Made by a program: the position numbers and the translations under genes
In this document: one piece after another, positions 1 through 6,970 of the stretch
Numbering within the stretch: the stretch's first letter is position 1
Layout: each line of letters begins with the position of its first letter
The notes under the pieces: generated by a model
Databases searched by the model: none
Told to the model about the DNA's origin: nothing
What the model saw: only the letters and a program-made list of their open reading frames with translations
From: Chrysochromulina parva
Taxonomy: Eukaryota; Haptophyta; Prymnesiales; Chrysochromulinaceae
Assembly: GCA_002887195.1 (NCBI GenBank)
Contig: PJAB01001499.1
Span: forward strand, 1 to 14,051
Reading direction: 5' to 3'
Length of the DNA stretch: 14,051 nt

Positions 1-3000
1 GGCGGCGGTCGCGGCGGTGGCGGTGGCGGTGGCGGCGGCGGCGGCGATTTCTCATTCGGGGGCTTCTCCTCCTCCTCTCCAAGTGACGAATCCCCCTCCT
101 CCTCTCGAAGTGACGAATCTCCGACTCTCGCAAACGTCGCCGCAGCGGGGGCGGGGGCGGGGGCGGGGGCGGGGGCGGGGGCCCTTCCATAGCTAAACGT
201 GCGCCGATGGCTGACAGCGGGCGCGGCGGCGGACGTAACGGCCGCATCGGTCGATGCGGCTTTAGTAGGCGGCGCCGGCGCCGGCGCCGGCTTCGGTGGG
301 GGCTTGCCGGCAGCTCCGAGAGCGGCACGGGCGGCACTCATCGGGCTGGCGCCCGCCGGAGGTTGTTTCGCCCCCCCCGTTAGTACTGTGGGCGTGGCGG
401 CGGTGTGGGCGGCATCGGCGGCGGTCATCAGCGAGACGAGCGCGTCAGTGGAGACCGGCTTGGGCGGCGTGGAGGCCGCAAGCGCGGGTATTCCAAATTT
501 GGCAGTCGCCTCAGCCAGGGCGCGAGAGCTCGCTTCGTCAAGCGCCTCGAGCAGCGTCTTCTCGACGAGGTGCAGCGCTCTCCGGTGGTCCGCGACGTGA
601 TCGGTGAGATTGAGGTCGAACTCGCGATACTTAATGATCATCTGCTCCTCCTGACTCGCCTCTGACTTTTCTGTGAGCCACCACTGTCGGAAGGCCCGCG
701 AGGCGTAGATGAGGGAAAGGAAGGGAGCGCAAGGCTGCTTGGGGGCTTGTCCGATGCCCGGCCGGTGCGCATGCGCCGCCGCGCCGCCAATTTTGGCGCA
801 GACGCCCTCGAGAGCAGCACCCAGACCTTCCTTGAGCTTCTCCTTGAGCAACGGTGCGTGTGGGGCGACCACCTTATCCCGCTCGCACCGCTTTCGCACA
901 TCTTCTTCGAAGTCGAGGAGGAGGGCCCAGGTCGCCCGTGCGGCGGCATCCGCCGGGTGGACCGAGTCCGACAGGGAGCCCTCCTTAAGGTTGAGGATGC
1001 CAGCCAAAAACTCGAGGCAAGCTGCCTGCACGGCCGCCTCATCGAAGCGTTCCTATGGACACAGAGGACCGAACTCATCAGTATGGGGCGCTCCGAGAGG
1101 CACTCCGAGAGTCCCTCAGCGAGTCCCTCAGAGTGGCACTCAGGGAGGCACTCAGAGTGGCACTCAGGGAGGCTCTCAATGGCACGCCCACCTTGGTGCA
1201 TAGAGGGCCGAGCTTCCTGATCAGCGCGCCGACTGGAGGACAGCTCGACGCGAGCTGGCTGACCGAGGTGGGGAAAAAGGGCGACGAGGGCGCCAGACAA
1301 GGGCGCAGCTCGGTGCGGTCAAAGTCCGCGATGACGATTTCGGTGGAGAGAGCGGCGCCGTCGGCGGCGATGGTCTGCGTCGTGCCCACATGCGTGCCGA
1401 TCAGATAGGGCGAGGTTGAGTCCGAGATGAGCGTCTGGGCGTCCGAGGAGGCGAGCAGCGTCGCCGGCAGGTAGGGGATGTACGTGGACGAGAAGATTAG
1501 GGGAGCGAGGAGCGCCCGCAGCGCGTTCGACGCGGGCAAGAGCGTGTCCGGCTCCGACGAGATCAGCAGCACCTGCGAGGCACCATCCGAGGGGCTGATG
1601 AGGGCAGCCGACCGAGGGGCTGATGAGGGCAGCCATCCGAGGGGCTGATGAGGGGCGCCATCCGATGGACCAGATTTGACCAGATTTGGACTCAGCCCGG
1701 TTCGGAGGTCTCTCAGCCCGATATGGAATGGGGGCGACCAGAGGAGGGATAGAGGGGGGGGGGGGTAGCTCAGGGCAGATGGTGGAAGCCGCGCGGGCGG
1801 GATGGCGACCTTTTGATCCGTGAGGCAGGCGGCGATGAGGTACGCAATCTCGGTCACATTGTAGTCCATCGCCTTGAACAATGGCTCGATGGGCGAGGGC
1901 AGCCAAAAGGGGTTCTCGACGAGCCACTTGAGGTCCTGCTCGCGTTGACGAAGCAGGCCGAAGGTTGTGCGGCAGGCATGCAGGAGGGCGTCGTGGTGGA
2001 CGGCGGCCTCGTCGACGACCTCGTACGTGCGCGTCATCAGGATGAAGTGCTGACTACTGCTCGGGGCCTTGTACACCTTCCCAGCGTCCTTGGCTGCTTG
2101 CTCCTTGGCTGCCTGCTGCCGCTGCAGCGCGTCGGAGAACTTCAGGCCATTGAGAGGCTCGCCGTCAAGCGCGGTAATCTGGTCACCCGGGCGCACCTGA
2201 CGCTCGGAGGTCGTTAGGGAGGTCATTAGGGAGGTCATTAGGGAGGTCATTAGGGAGGTCATTCGGGAGGTCATTCGGGAGGTCATTCGGGAGGTCATTA
2301 GGGAGGTCATTAGGGAGGTCATTGGGGAGGTCATTAGGGAGGTCATTAGGGAGGTCATTAGGAAGGTCGTTAGGGAAGACGTTAGGAAGGTCTAACGTTA
2401 AGGGAGGACGTTTGGGGGCGCACCTGGCGCTCCTTCGCGGCCATGCTGCCCGCCTCGACGGACATCACAACGTTGTTCTGCCCCATCACCAGCCCGAGAC
2501 CATACTGGTTGCGGCTCACGCGAACCTTCAGCTCTCGCGTCCGCTTGGTGGTGGGCACCTTCGCGTGCTGGACGAGCGGCAGCAGAGACCGAAGCAGCTG
2601 CGAGAGTACCTTAAAGATGGGCCGGCCCGAGATCATGCAGATGGCCACCGGGCGGTGCTTCGGGCCCGAGCCCTTGGTGCTCGACGGGTGTGGCACCAGC
2701 ACCTGCAGCGAGACACCGTGCAGCTCGTTGCCTTTCGAGTCGGTTAGTGTGAAGGTGAGCTCAGACGGCTCGTGGAGCTTGAGAACGGGCGCGAAGCAAA
2801 AGTGCGCGATCGAGTCGGGCAGCGAAGCCTCTTTCGGGAAGACAAACACCGGATCGACAGAGAGTGGCAACTGCTGCGGCATGGCGATAACGCTCGCCTG
2901 CGACTGCCCCGGTGGCGGGGCTGCGAACTGGACGATTGGACCATGGAGCAGCCCAAAGGTGAGCGAAAGGAAACCATCCTCGACCTTGTCTGGGTCTACG

Positions 3001-3023
3001 ATTTCCGACGCTGTTTGCGACAT
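1..3023 (-). CDS. DENN-domain protein with an internal PDZ-like domain (4 exons, 3' end beyond window)
   Basis: DENN proteins are typically guanine nucleotide exchange factors for Rab GTPases in membrane traffic. Exons inferred on the minus strand are 3023-2424, 2196-1810, 1572-1192 and 1052-1 (open to the edge), giving at least 806 residues; all three introns are phase 0. Exon 1 holds a uDENN-like region (about residues 15-155, with FTLTDSKGNELHGVSL and a following hydrophobic CMISGRPIF stretch). It then starts a PDZ-like fold (GLGL loop at 175-178), completed in exon 2 by VRPGDQITALDGEPL. Exons 2-3 form the cDENN core; joining them restores AACLTDQK-VLLISSEPD, followed by STYIPYLPATLL and IVIADFD. 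Exon 4 is helical, then turns Ala/Pro-rich with a duplicated 9-residue acidic unit and poly-Pro at the edge. The start at 3023 is preferred over an in-frame ATG at 3101 because it has A at -3. DENN assignment is firm; the PDZ call and the exact C-terminus are less so. Confidence 0.8.
66..182. repeat. Coding repeats in the DENN C-terminal tail
   Basis: Two 27-bp units (AAGTGACGAATC recurs at 81 and 108) encode GDSSLREEE and GDSSLGEEE on the minus strand. Next to them, about 142-182 is a six-base GGGGGC repeat encoding Ala-Pro dipeptides. At 1-46 GGC/GGT triplets encode poly-Pro. All stay in frame with exon 4, consistent with a disordered protein tail. Confidence 0.85.
1053..1191 (-). other. 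DENN intron 3 with 12-bp repeats
   Basis: This 139-nt phase-0 intron runs from donor CACCAAG|GTGGGC (1192/1191) to acceptor TGTCCATAG|GAACGC (1053/1052). Without splicing the frame stops at 1080-1078. With splicing it continues as ERFDEAAVQAACLEFLAGIL and stays open to the left edge. The interior (about 1095-1185) is a 12-bp periodic array with transcribed-strand units like CCTCCCTGAGTG and CCACTCTGAGTG. These resemble intron 1 units in their CCTCCCT core. Confidence 0.75.
1095..1185. repeat. 12/24-bp tandem repeat inside DENN intron 3
   Basis: On the plus strand the units alternate GGCACTCAGGGA and GGCACTCAGAGT types, giving a 12-bp period with a 24-bp higher-order alternation. Units decay to CACTCCGAGAGT forms toward 1095. 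Confidence 0.9.
1573..1809 (-). other. DENN intron 2 (237 nt, in frame and stop-free)
   Basis: Donor is CAAAAG|GTCGCC (1810/1809) and acceptor is CTCGCAG|GTGCTG (1573/1572), phase 0. Removing it joins LTDQK to VLLISSEPD, the expected continuous cDENN helix-strand, so I call it an intron even though it is a multiple of three with no stop codon. It contains a Pro/Leu-rich low-complexity tract (a run of G on the plus strand near 1757-1766) and a 25-bp tandem repeat. The donor lacks the usual GTRAGT consensus. Confidence 0.75.
1584..1668. repeat. 25-bp tandem repeat, three units plus a partial unit
   Basis: Units at 1584-1608, 1609-1633 and 1634-1658 share the core GAGGGGCTGATGAGGG and differ at only a few positions; a partial fourth copy follows from 1659. 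The array sits at the acceptor-proximal end of DENN intron 2. It has a different period and sequence from the 12-bp repeats in introns 1 and 3. Confidence 0.95.
2197..2423 (-). other. DENN intron 1, minisatellite intron bounded by a direct repeat
   Basis: This 227-nt phase-0 intron splits the PDZ-like domain. Donor context is CGCCAG|GTGCGC at 2424/2423 and acceptor context is CGTCAG|GTGCGC at 2197/2196. A 17-bp direct repeat GAGCGYCAGGTGCGCCC with one mismatch (2432-2416 and 2205-2189) contains both junctions. Splicing rejoins AAKERQ to VRPGDQIT and restores a continuous PDZ motif, whereas both read-through frames lose the domain. The interior is almost wholly 12-bp repeats with little conventional polypyrimidine tract. 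Confidence 0.8.
2206..2397. repeat. 12-bp minisatellite, about 16 units
   Basis: The plus-strand unit is GGAGGTCATTAG. Units start at 2206 and recur every 12 bp to 2386. Most central units are identical or differ at one base (TAG, TCG or TGG at the end). The first unit and the last three are more diverged, so the array is homogenised in the middle and decayed at the donor-proximal edge. On the transcribed strand each unit reads CTAATGACCTCC, which contains a branch-point-like CTAAT or CTAAC. Confidence 0.97.
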
Positions 3024-3180
3024 CCTCGAACGCTGATTCCGCGCAAGTCGCCTGTGCTCTGGACCGCGATGCTGCCGCGACGGCGCCCGCACATTCCACA
3101 TGCAATGATTTACACTCGGATTAGCAAAACAGGATAAAAAAGGTGAGACAAGACTTCGTCACTAATCTCACTGTGTCGCA
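3024..3180. promoter_or_regulatory. Short shared upstream region between divergent DENN and J-protein genes
   Basis: Only 157 bp separate the two start codons, so both 5' UTRs and core promoters must lie here or overlap the genes. It contains an AT-richer stretch around 3105-3145, but I see no clear TATA box. A bidirectional promoter is inferred from spacing alone. Confidence 0.5.
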
Positions 3181-3732
3181 ATGATGTTCCTCATTCGCCG
3201 TGCTGGAGTCGTCGCAGCGCTGCATCGGCATGGCTCGGTTGCAAACTATGGGCGCTCAATCACCACCGCTTCGCGTCTCCTCAGCAGCAAGCCGAAGCAG
3301 CCAGATATGCGTATACCTGAAGGCTCTGCCTACGCGGTGCTCGGCGTTGGCAGGCAGACGGACGCCGCATCGCTAAAGGCCATCTACAAGTCGCTCGCAC
3401 AACAATGGCATCCCGATCGGCACCAGGGTGCGACCCGCGAAGAGGCCGAGCAAAAGTTCCAGGAGATCTCCGAGGCATACCAGACCCTCTCCGACCCTAT
3501 CAAACGGGCCATGTACGACGAGGAGCTCGATAGAGCCAAGACGACCGCAGAGGCCGCCAAGGCTGCAAAGAGATTCCGCGCAGGCACGTGGAATACGGAA
3601 GTCCCTGACATGCGCGCGCGACTCCGCGACGCCAAAAAGGAGGAGCCGGGCATGCCGCCACACATCATTGCGGGCACGCTCCTCCTTGTGACAGGCAACT
3701 TCATCCTCGTTGTCAATTGGCTGGGAGGCTAA
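3181..3732 (+). CDS. Mitochondrial-type J-domain (DnaJ/Hsp40) protein with C-terminal membrane anchor
   Basis: J proteins stimulate the ATPase of Hsp70 partners. The 183-residue single-exon protein starts with a basic, Ser/Thr-rich, acid-free N-terminus (MMFLIRRAGVVAALHRHGS, then SITTASRLLSS to about residue 36) typical of a mitochondrial presequence. The J domain spans about 49-114, with the essential HPD motif at 77-79 (QQWHPDRH), helix III KFQEISEAYQTLSD and the closing KRAMYDEEL. There is no Gly/Phe region, zinc-finger or substrate-binding domain, so this is a class C (type III) J protein. A hydrophobic segment at about 159-180 (IIAGTLLLVTGNFILVVNWL) could anchor it in the inner membrane. 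The start is an ATGATG pair. A GTGAGT just after the stop could mark a 3' UTR intron. The Hsp70 partner cannot be named from sequence. Confidence 0.88.
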   Translation: MMFLIRRAGVVAALHRHGSVANYGRSITTASRLLSSKPKQPDMRIPEGSAYAVLGVGRQTDAASLKAIYKSLAQQWHPDRHQGATREEAEQKFQEISEAYQTLSDPIKRAMYDEELDRAKTTAEAAKAAKRFRAGTWNTEVPDMRARLRDAKKEEPGMPPHIIAGTLLLVTGNFILVVNWLGG

Positions 3733-4034
3733 ACATATTGGTGAGTCCGGGCGCGCCGCACCGCGTGAGTGGGTGGGTCCAACGGTTTGATCTCAAGTAA
3801 ATTTTTATAGTAAGTGCTTGATGTATACCGGTTGTAGCCATGCAGTCTCTACATCACGGGAGCGCCACTCCCGCGAGCTGCGCGCGGCGGGTGCGGACGG
3901 ACGTCGCCCACACCTCGACGCTCACCGAGTTACGACCGACGGGAGACCGACGGAGACAGATGTATCATCTGGTCGCATGCTTGGCGAATGCCCGCTCGCA
4001 TACGCCCATCGTTATCGCATCTGCGACTGCCTGC
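3733..4034. other. Intergenic region between convergent J-protein and Flattop-like genes
   Basis: This holds the 3' ends of two convergent genes. An AT-rich patch with AAATTTTTATAG at about 3798-3812 could serve 3' processing on either strand, but no clear AATAAA is present. A small GGGAG/CTCCC inverted repeat lies near 3859. The short open frames here have no recognisable features, and I do not call them genes. Confidence 0.5.
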
Positions 4035-4464
4035 CTAATGGAACTGCGAGGATCGTCGCATAGGGTGTACGAGAGGGTCAGAATCGTGGGCATTTCAGTA
4101 CAGGCGTGCGTTGGCAAGGACTCACGTTGAATTCATCGCTGTCCGGATTGTTGCGCATATAGACCGTCGATGTCGGCAGGTAGTGCGTCTGGATGCCCTT
4201 GTACCCCATCGTCGCAGCGCCCCCGTGCGGAGCCGTCGATGCCCGCGGCCATCGCTTGCTTGAGGAGCCCTCAAACCCGGTCGTGAAGGACGTCAAGCGC
4301 TTGGGCCCCAACAGGTGGCCATTGTCGTCCACGATGAAGACGGTGCGGAAACCGGGCGGGCGCGCCACTGGTTTAATTTCGCGGTTAGCGGACACCTCCC
4401 AGTTGCAGAGGGACACTGGCTTGAAGGCCGAATTGTACTGCAACGCCGACGAGCTAAACGACAT
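4035..4464 (-). CDS. CFAP126: Flattop/CFAP126-like ciliary protein
   Basis: Flattop is a small axonemal and basal-body protein, a doublet-microtubule inner protein conserved in flagellated eukaryotes. The N-terminus shows the family pattern: ALQYNSAFKP (7-16), L-x-NW (19-22), a GF pair (38-39) and the conserved DDNGHLL (46-52). Exon 1 (4464-4126) encodes 113 residues ending NNPDSDEFN, followed by a canonical GTGAGT donor at 4125. The first AG downstream is at 4045-4044; using it adds two codons (FH) and a stop at 4035. A second acceptor at about 4031 would instead add about 21 residues. Without splicing the frame stops at 4078. The family match is by pattern recognition over about 50 residues, and the later GYKGIQTHYLPTSTVYM part is not assigned. 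The last exon is uncertain. Confidence 0.68.
4044..4125 (-). other. Probable intron near the 3' end of the Flattop-like gene
   Basis: Donor AAC|GTGAGTCC at 4126/4125 is a consensus donor, and CGATCCTCGCAG| at 4044 is the first AG downstream with a pyrimidine-containing lead. The length is 82 nt, phase 0. Unlike the DENN introns it has a classical donor and no tandem repeats. Confidence 0.5.
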
Positions 4465-4898
4465 CCCGTGCCTACCGAGACAACGTGCGAGGATGCGAAT
4501 GCACAGGCGTCAGTTGACAGAAAGGCGTGGTTGTCGCCTGCGCTTGGCAACGAGGAGACCGTTCTCGTGGCCCTTCACCACGTGCGGTGAGATGAGCATT
4601 TCATGGATGAGGAGGTTGAAATGGCTGGCAAGGGTGTCAAGGGGAGCCCGGCGAGCGATTGCGGGATGATGCCACCGAGGCCGATGGCCAAGGCGTTGGC
4701 CAAGATTACAGGTCAGGTGCCAAGAGCCGTGGCTGAGCCGTCAGGCGGCCACCTACCATCTTCAGAATCAGCTCACCGTCGCGTCCGCACGCAATCGTTA
4801 CTGAGTGCCTCGCAACGAAAGGCAGGCGCTGTGCGTGTTGTTTGATGTTTCCGTTTTGGGACAACTGTGTACAAACTGCACACTCGCCACTCGCGATT
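4465..4898. other. Region between kinase 3' end and Flattop-like start
   Basis: Both flanking genes are on the minus strand, so this should hold the kinase 3' UTR and the Flattop promoter and 5' UTR. The kinase-proximal part (about 4840-4900) is AT-richer. Short open frames exist on both strands. One minus-strand frame near 4580-4709 would encode a hydrophobic stretch but has no start codon. I see no supportable gene. Confidence 0.4.
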
Positions 4899-5981
4899 TC
4901 AATAGAGTTCTGTGTGCGCGGTGACCGCCGGCACTAGATCGAGGTCCTCGAGCGCCTCCTTGAAGGCCTTCCCGTTCCCTGCAGCAGCGCGAGCTCGGGC
5001 CTCGCGAATGGCGCGCCATTCGGCTCGCGCGGCACTGGATTCAAGCTCATCCAAGTGCTCGGCGTGCGCTGCGGCAAAGTCAAAGCTGTCGGGCACGCAG
5101 CGGCCGTCACCAACGGCCTCCCAATCGAGTGCGTGGAACCACGGGTGGAGCATCACGTCAGTGTAGCCGCGCGGGTATGTCACTTGGCGCGCCTCGGGTG
5201 CCGCGCACAGCAGCGTGGCGGCGAGGGCGCGCGCCTGCTCATCAGGTACGTGGCTCAGATCGGGCTGAGCTCGTAAGATCTGCGTCTTGAGATCGTCACC
5301 TCGGGACTTGGAGATCGACGTCTCCCAAAACGGGGCCTCTCCCGCCATCATCTCGACGATGAGCACGCCCAATGCCCAGAGCTGTGCCGGCCAGCCGTGC
5401 CCGTCGCCACGCACGGCCTCCGGCGCATGGAAGTGGGGAGTGCCGCACAGCGACGTTGAGCGCTCGTCAGGCCCTGCGCGCTTCGCATGGCCCAGGTCGA
5501 TGAGCGTCAGTCGACCCGTGAGAGTGAACATGATGTTTGTGGGTTTCAGGTCGCGGTAGATGACGCCCTTTTCTTGCATGTGGCGCAGCGGAAGCAGCAG
5601 CGCGCCGACGCACGTGCGCGCGGCGCTCGGGGGCACGCACTGCCTCGGCGCGCGGCGCATGTGCCAGAGCAGCTCGCCTCCGGTAAGCAAGTCGAGCACG
5701 AAGTAGAGGTTGCGCTCGTCCTTTAGCGTGCAATGCAGGCGCACGATCGATGGATGGCACAGCTCGCTGAGCAGCTCCTTTTCGCGGAATAGGCGCGTGA
5801 GCTGCGCCTGGCCTACAATCTTTGTCTTCTCGATCACCTTGAGTGCAAACCGCTTATGAGGCTCAGTGCTGCTCAGAGTCGCCACGCACACGGTGCACGA
5901 TGCGCCGCGCCCAATGTTCTCACCTATCGTCAGTTCGGACAGACTTAGATTTGCAGTGCTGGACTCGTCGGTAGCTGCCAT
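4899..5981 (-). CDS. AGC-like serine/threonine protein kinase with altered motifs
   Basis: The 360-residue single-exon protein is almost only a kinase domain. Visible landmarks are the Gly-rich loop IGRGASCTV (about 23-31), the ATP lysine in FALKVIEK (K48), a Glu in the following helix (FREKELLSEL), and TGGEL. The catalytic loop is YRDLKPTN (D144, N149), the metal-binding motif is DLG (162-164) in place of DFG, the activation loop is SLCGTPHF, and APE is at 186-188. YRD with TGGEL and CGTP fits the AGC group (PKA/PKG/PDK1-like). The usual Asp of the DxWxLG motif in helix F is Gln (Q200, PAQLWALGV). The C-terminal tail is Ala/Glu/Arg-rich, and I see no hydrophobic FxxF motif. The start at 5981 is GCCATGG, a strong context; the upstream in-frame codon at 6035 is TTG. 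Substrate unknown. Confidence 0.87.
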   Translation of the reverse strand: MAATDESSTANLSLSELTIGENIGRGASCTVCVATLSSTEPHKRFALKVIEKTKIVGQAQLTRLFREKELLSELCHPSIVRLHCTLKDERNLYFVLDLLTGGELLWHMRRAPRQCVPPSAARTCVGALLLPLRHMQEKGVIYRDLKPTNIMFTLTGRLTLIDLGHAKRAGPDERSTSLCGTPHFHAPEAVRGDGHGWPAQLWALGVLIVEMMAGEAPFWETSISKSRGDDLKTQILRAQPDLSHVPDEQARALAATLLCAAPEARQVTYPRGYTDVMLHPWFHALDWEAVGDGRCVPDSFDFAAAHAEHLDELESSAARAEWRAIREARARAAAGNGKAFKEALEDLDLVPAVTAHTELY

Positions 5982-6247
5982 GGCGAGGTCTGGGCGAGGT
6001 CTGCCATTCACGCCGGCCGCCCTGCGGGTGTTCAAACTCTGTGAACGCGCTATGAACGCGCTGCTGTGGGAAGAGGTCCCGCCCCGCCCTGGTCACGTCG
6101 GTGATACGGTGAATCGCGTCGGTGTCTTTTTTTGGACCGGTGCCGGGACTGTAGCTTTGCTGGTAGCTACAAAAAGGAGTCGAATTCACGTCATCATGTC
6201 CGTCTTCCTACATGCTGACTCCCATCAGTGGCTGCCCTGCTGCACTT
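5982..6247. other. Kinase upstream region / ATP12-like 3' region
   Basis: About 266 bp between two minus-strand genes. It includes a T-run (6127-6133) and a short hairpin-capable GTAGCT...AGCTAC near 6150-6169. It probably contains the kinase promoter; no gene is apparent. Confidence 0.4.
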
Positions 6248-6970
6248 TCAACGACTCCAACCCGCCCGGTACAACTGCAGGAACGCCGCGCTCGAGGCAA
6301 TGTCGACCTTGAGGTTGTAGTCATCGAGATCATGGCCAGCCTCGACGGCGCCCCATTCGTCTATCTGATACTGCTCTGCAGTTCGGGCCGCCTTGGCGGC
6401 AGATTCCGCGTCAATGCGGCCGTGCGAAACCGCCAGCGAGATGACGAAGGACTTGCTCGCACCCGTCATCATATCGAGGGCCGCCAGCTCCCAGTCATCG
6501 GCCTGTGCAAGCAGCTCGCGAGCGCGCGGCTCGGCCTCGGACGGATGCGTGAGCTTGAACGTATGGCTCACCGCCAATTTCAGGCCAACGTCGTCCGCGA
6601 GCCAGCTTAATAGCGGTGCGAAGGTCTGCTCCTCGCGCTGCATGAGCTGCGGTTCCTCACTGGAGCGGAAGCACGCAAGGTCCGCGTTAAGGCAGCGGAT
6701 CATCGACTCGACCATGGTCGGTCGGATGGTCGGAACCTGATCGATGCTCGTCGAAATGAGCTTCATCAGTGGCATCGTATCCGGACGCAGCATCTTCGGC
6801 TGCCTCTCCCACTCGGCCGCCAGCGCGTGGGCGAGCGCCTCGGTGCGCAGTGCAAGGACGCGCTTCGCCGGCGTCATGACGTTCTTGCCGTCGAGGGCGA
6901 TCGTGTAGCCGGCGCCGGGAAGAGCGCGCACCGACACCTTGTCGTAAAATCTTTTTGTGGCCGCCTTCAT
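6248..6970 (-). CDS. ATPAF2: ATP12-like mitochondrial F1-ATPase assembly chaperone
   Basis: ATP12 binds the free alpha subunit of F1-ATPase in the mitochondrial matrix and promotes hexamer assembly. The 240-residue frame matches the family throughout: N-terminal KRFYDKVSVRALPGAGYTIALDGKNVMTPAKRVLALRTEALAHALAAEWERQ (start of the domain), a middle helical part with PLMKLISTSID, CFRSSEEPQLMQREEQTFAPLLSW, and LAALDMMTGASKSFVISLAV, ending with AAEQYQ-type and DEWGAVEAGHDLDDYNLKVDIASS. The ATG at 6970 (context GACCGGGATG) leaves no room for a presequence. The same frame stays open upstream to beyond 7121 without an ATG and would encode a basic, presequence-like stretch (KSRRNIASATRARRLL). Together with a strong GTGAGT donor at 7232 this suggests a missing first exon. 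Family assignment is firm; the N-terminus is not. Confidence 0.9.
   Translation of the reverse strand: MKAATKRFYDKVSVRALPGAGYTIALDGKNVMTPAKRVLALRTEALAHALAAEWERQPKMLRPDTMPLMKLISTSIDQVPTIRPTMVESMIRCLNADLACFRSSEEPQLMQREEQTFAPLLSWLADDVGLKLAVSHTFKLTHPSEAEPRARELLAQADDWELAALDMMTGASKSFVISLAVSHGRIDAESAAKAARTAEQYQIDEWGAVEAGHDLDDYNLKVDIASSAAFLQLYRAGWSR

Noticed and set aside
199..600. Plus-strand Ala-rich 133-codon frame
   Set aside because: It starts at GTG and is the antisense of the Ala/Pro-rich DENN tail.
638..1300. 220-residue minus-strand frame over the DENN exon 4 region
   Set aside because: It runs through the intron repeats and is rich in Arg/Ser/Pro with no domain. The correct frame joins exon 3 by splicing at 1192|1052 and stays open to the edge.
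2206..2397. CRISPR-like array or coding MTSL repeat protein
   Set aside because: Units are contiguous 12-mers with no spacers, and the repetitive peptide lies inside an intron whose removal restores a conserved domain.
4580..4709. Hydrophobic minus-strand stretch (ILANALAIGLGGIIPQSLAG) between the kinase and Flattop-like genes
   Set aside because: There is no start codon, a stop lies immediately upstream in frame, and no acceptor precedes it. It looks membrane-like but I cannot support a gene.
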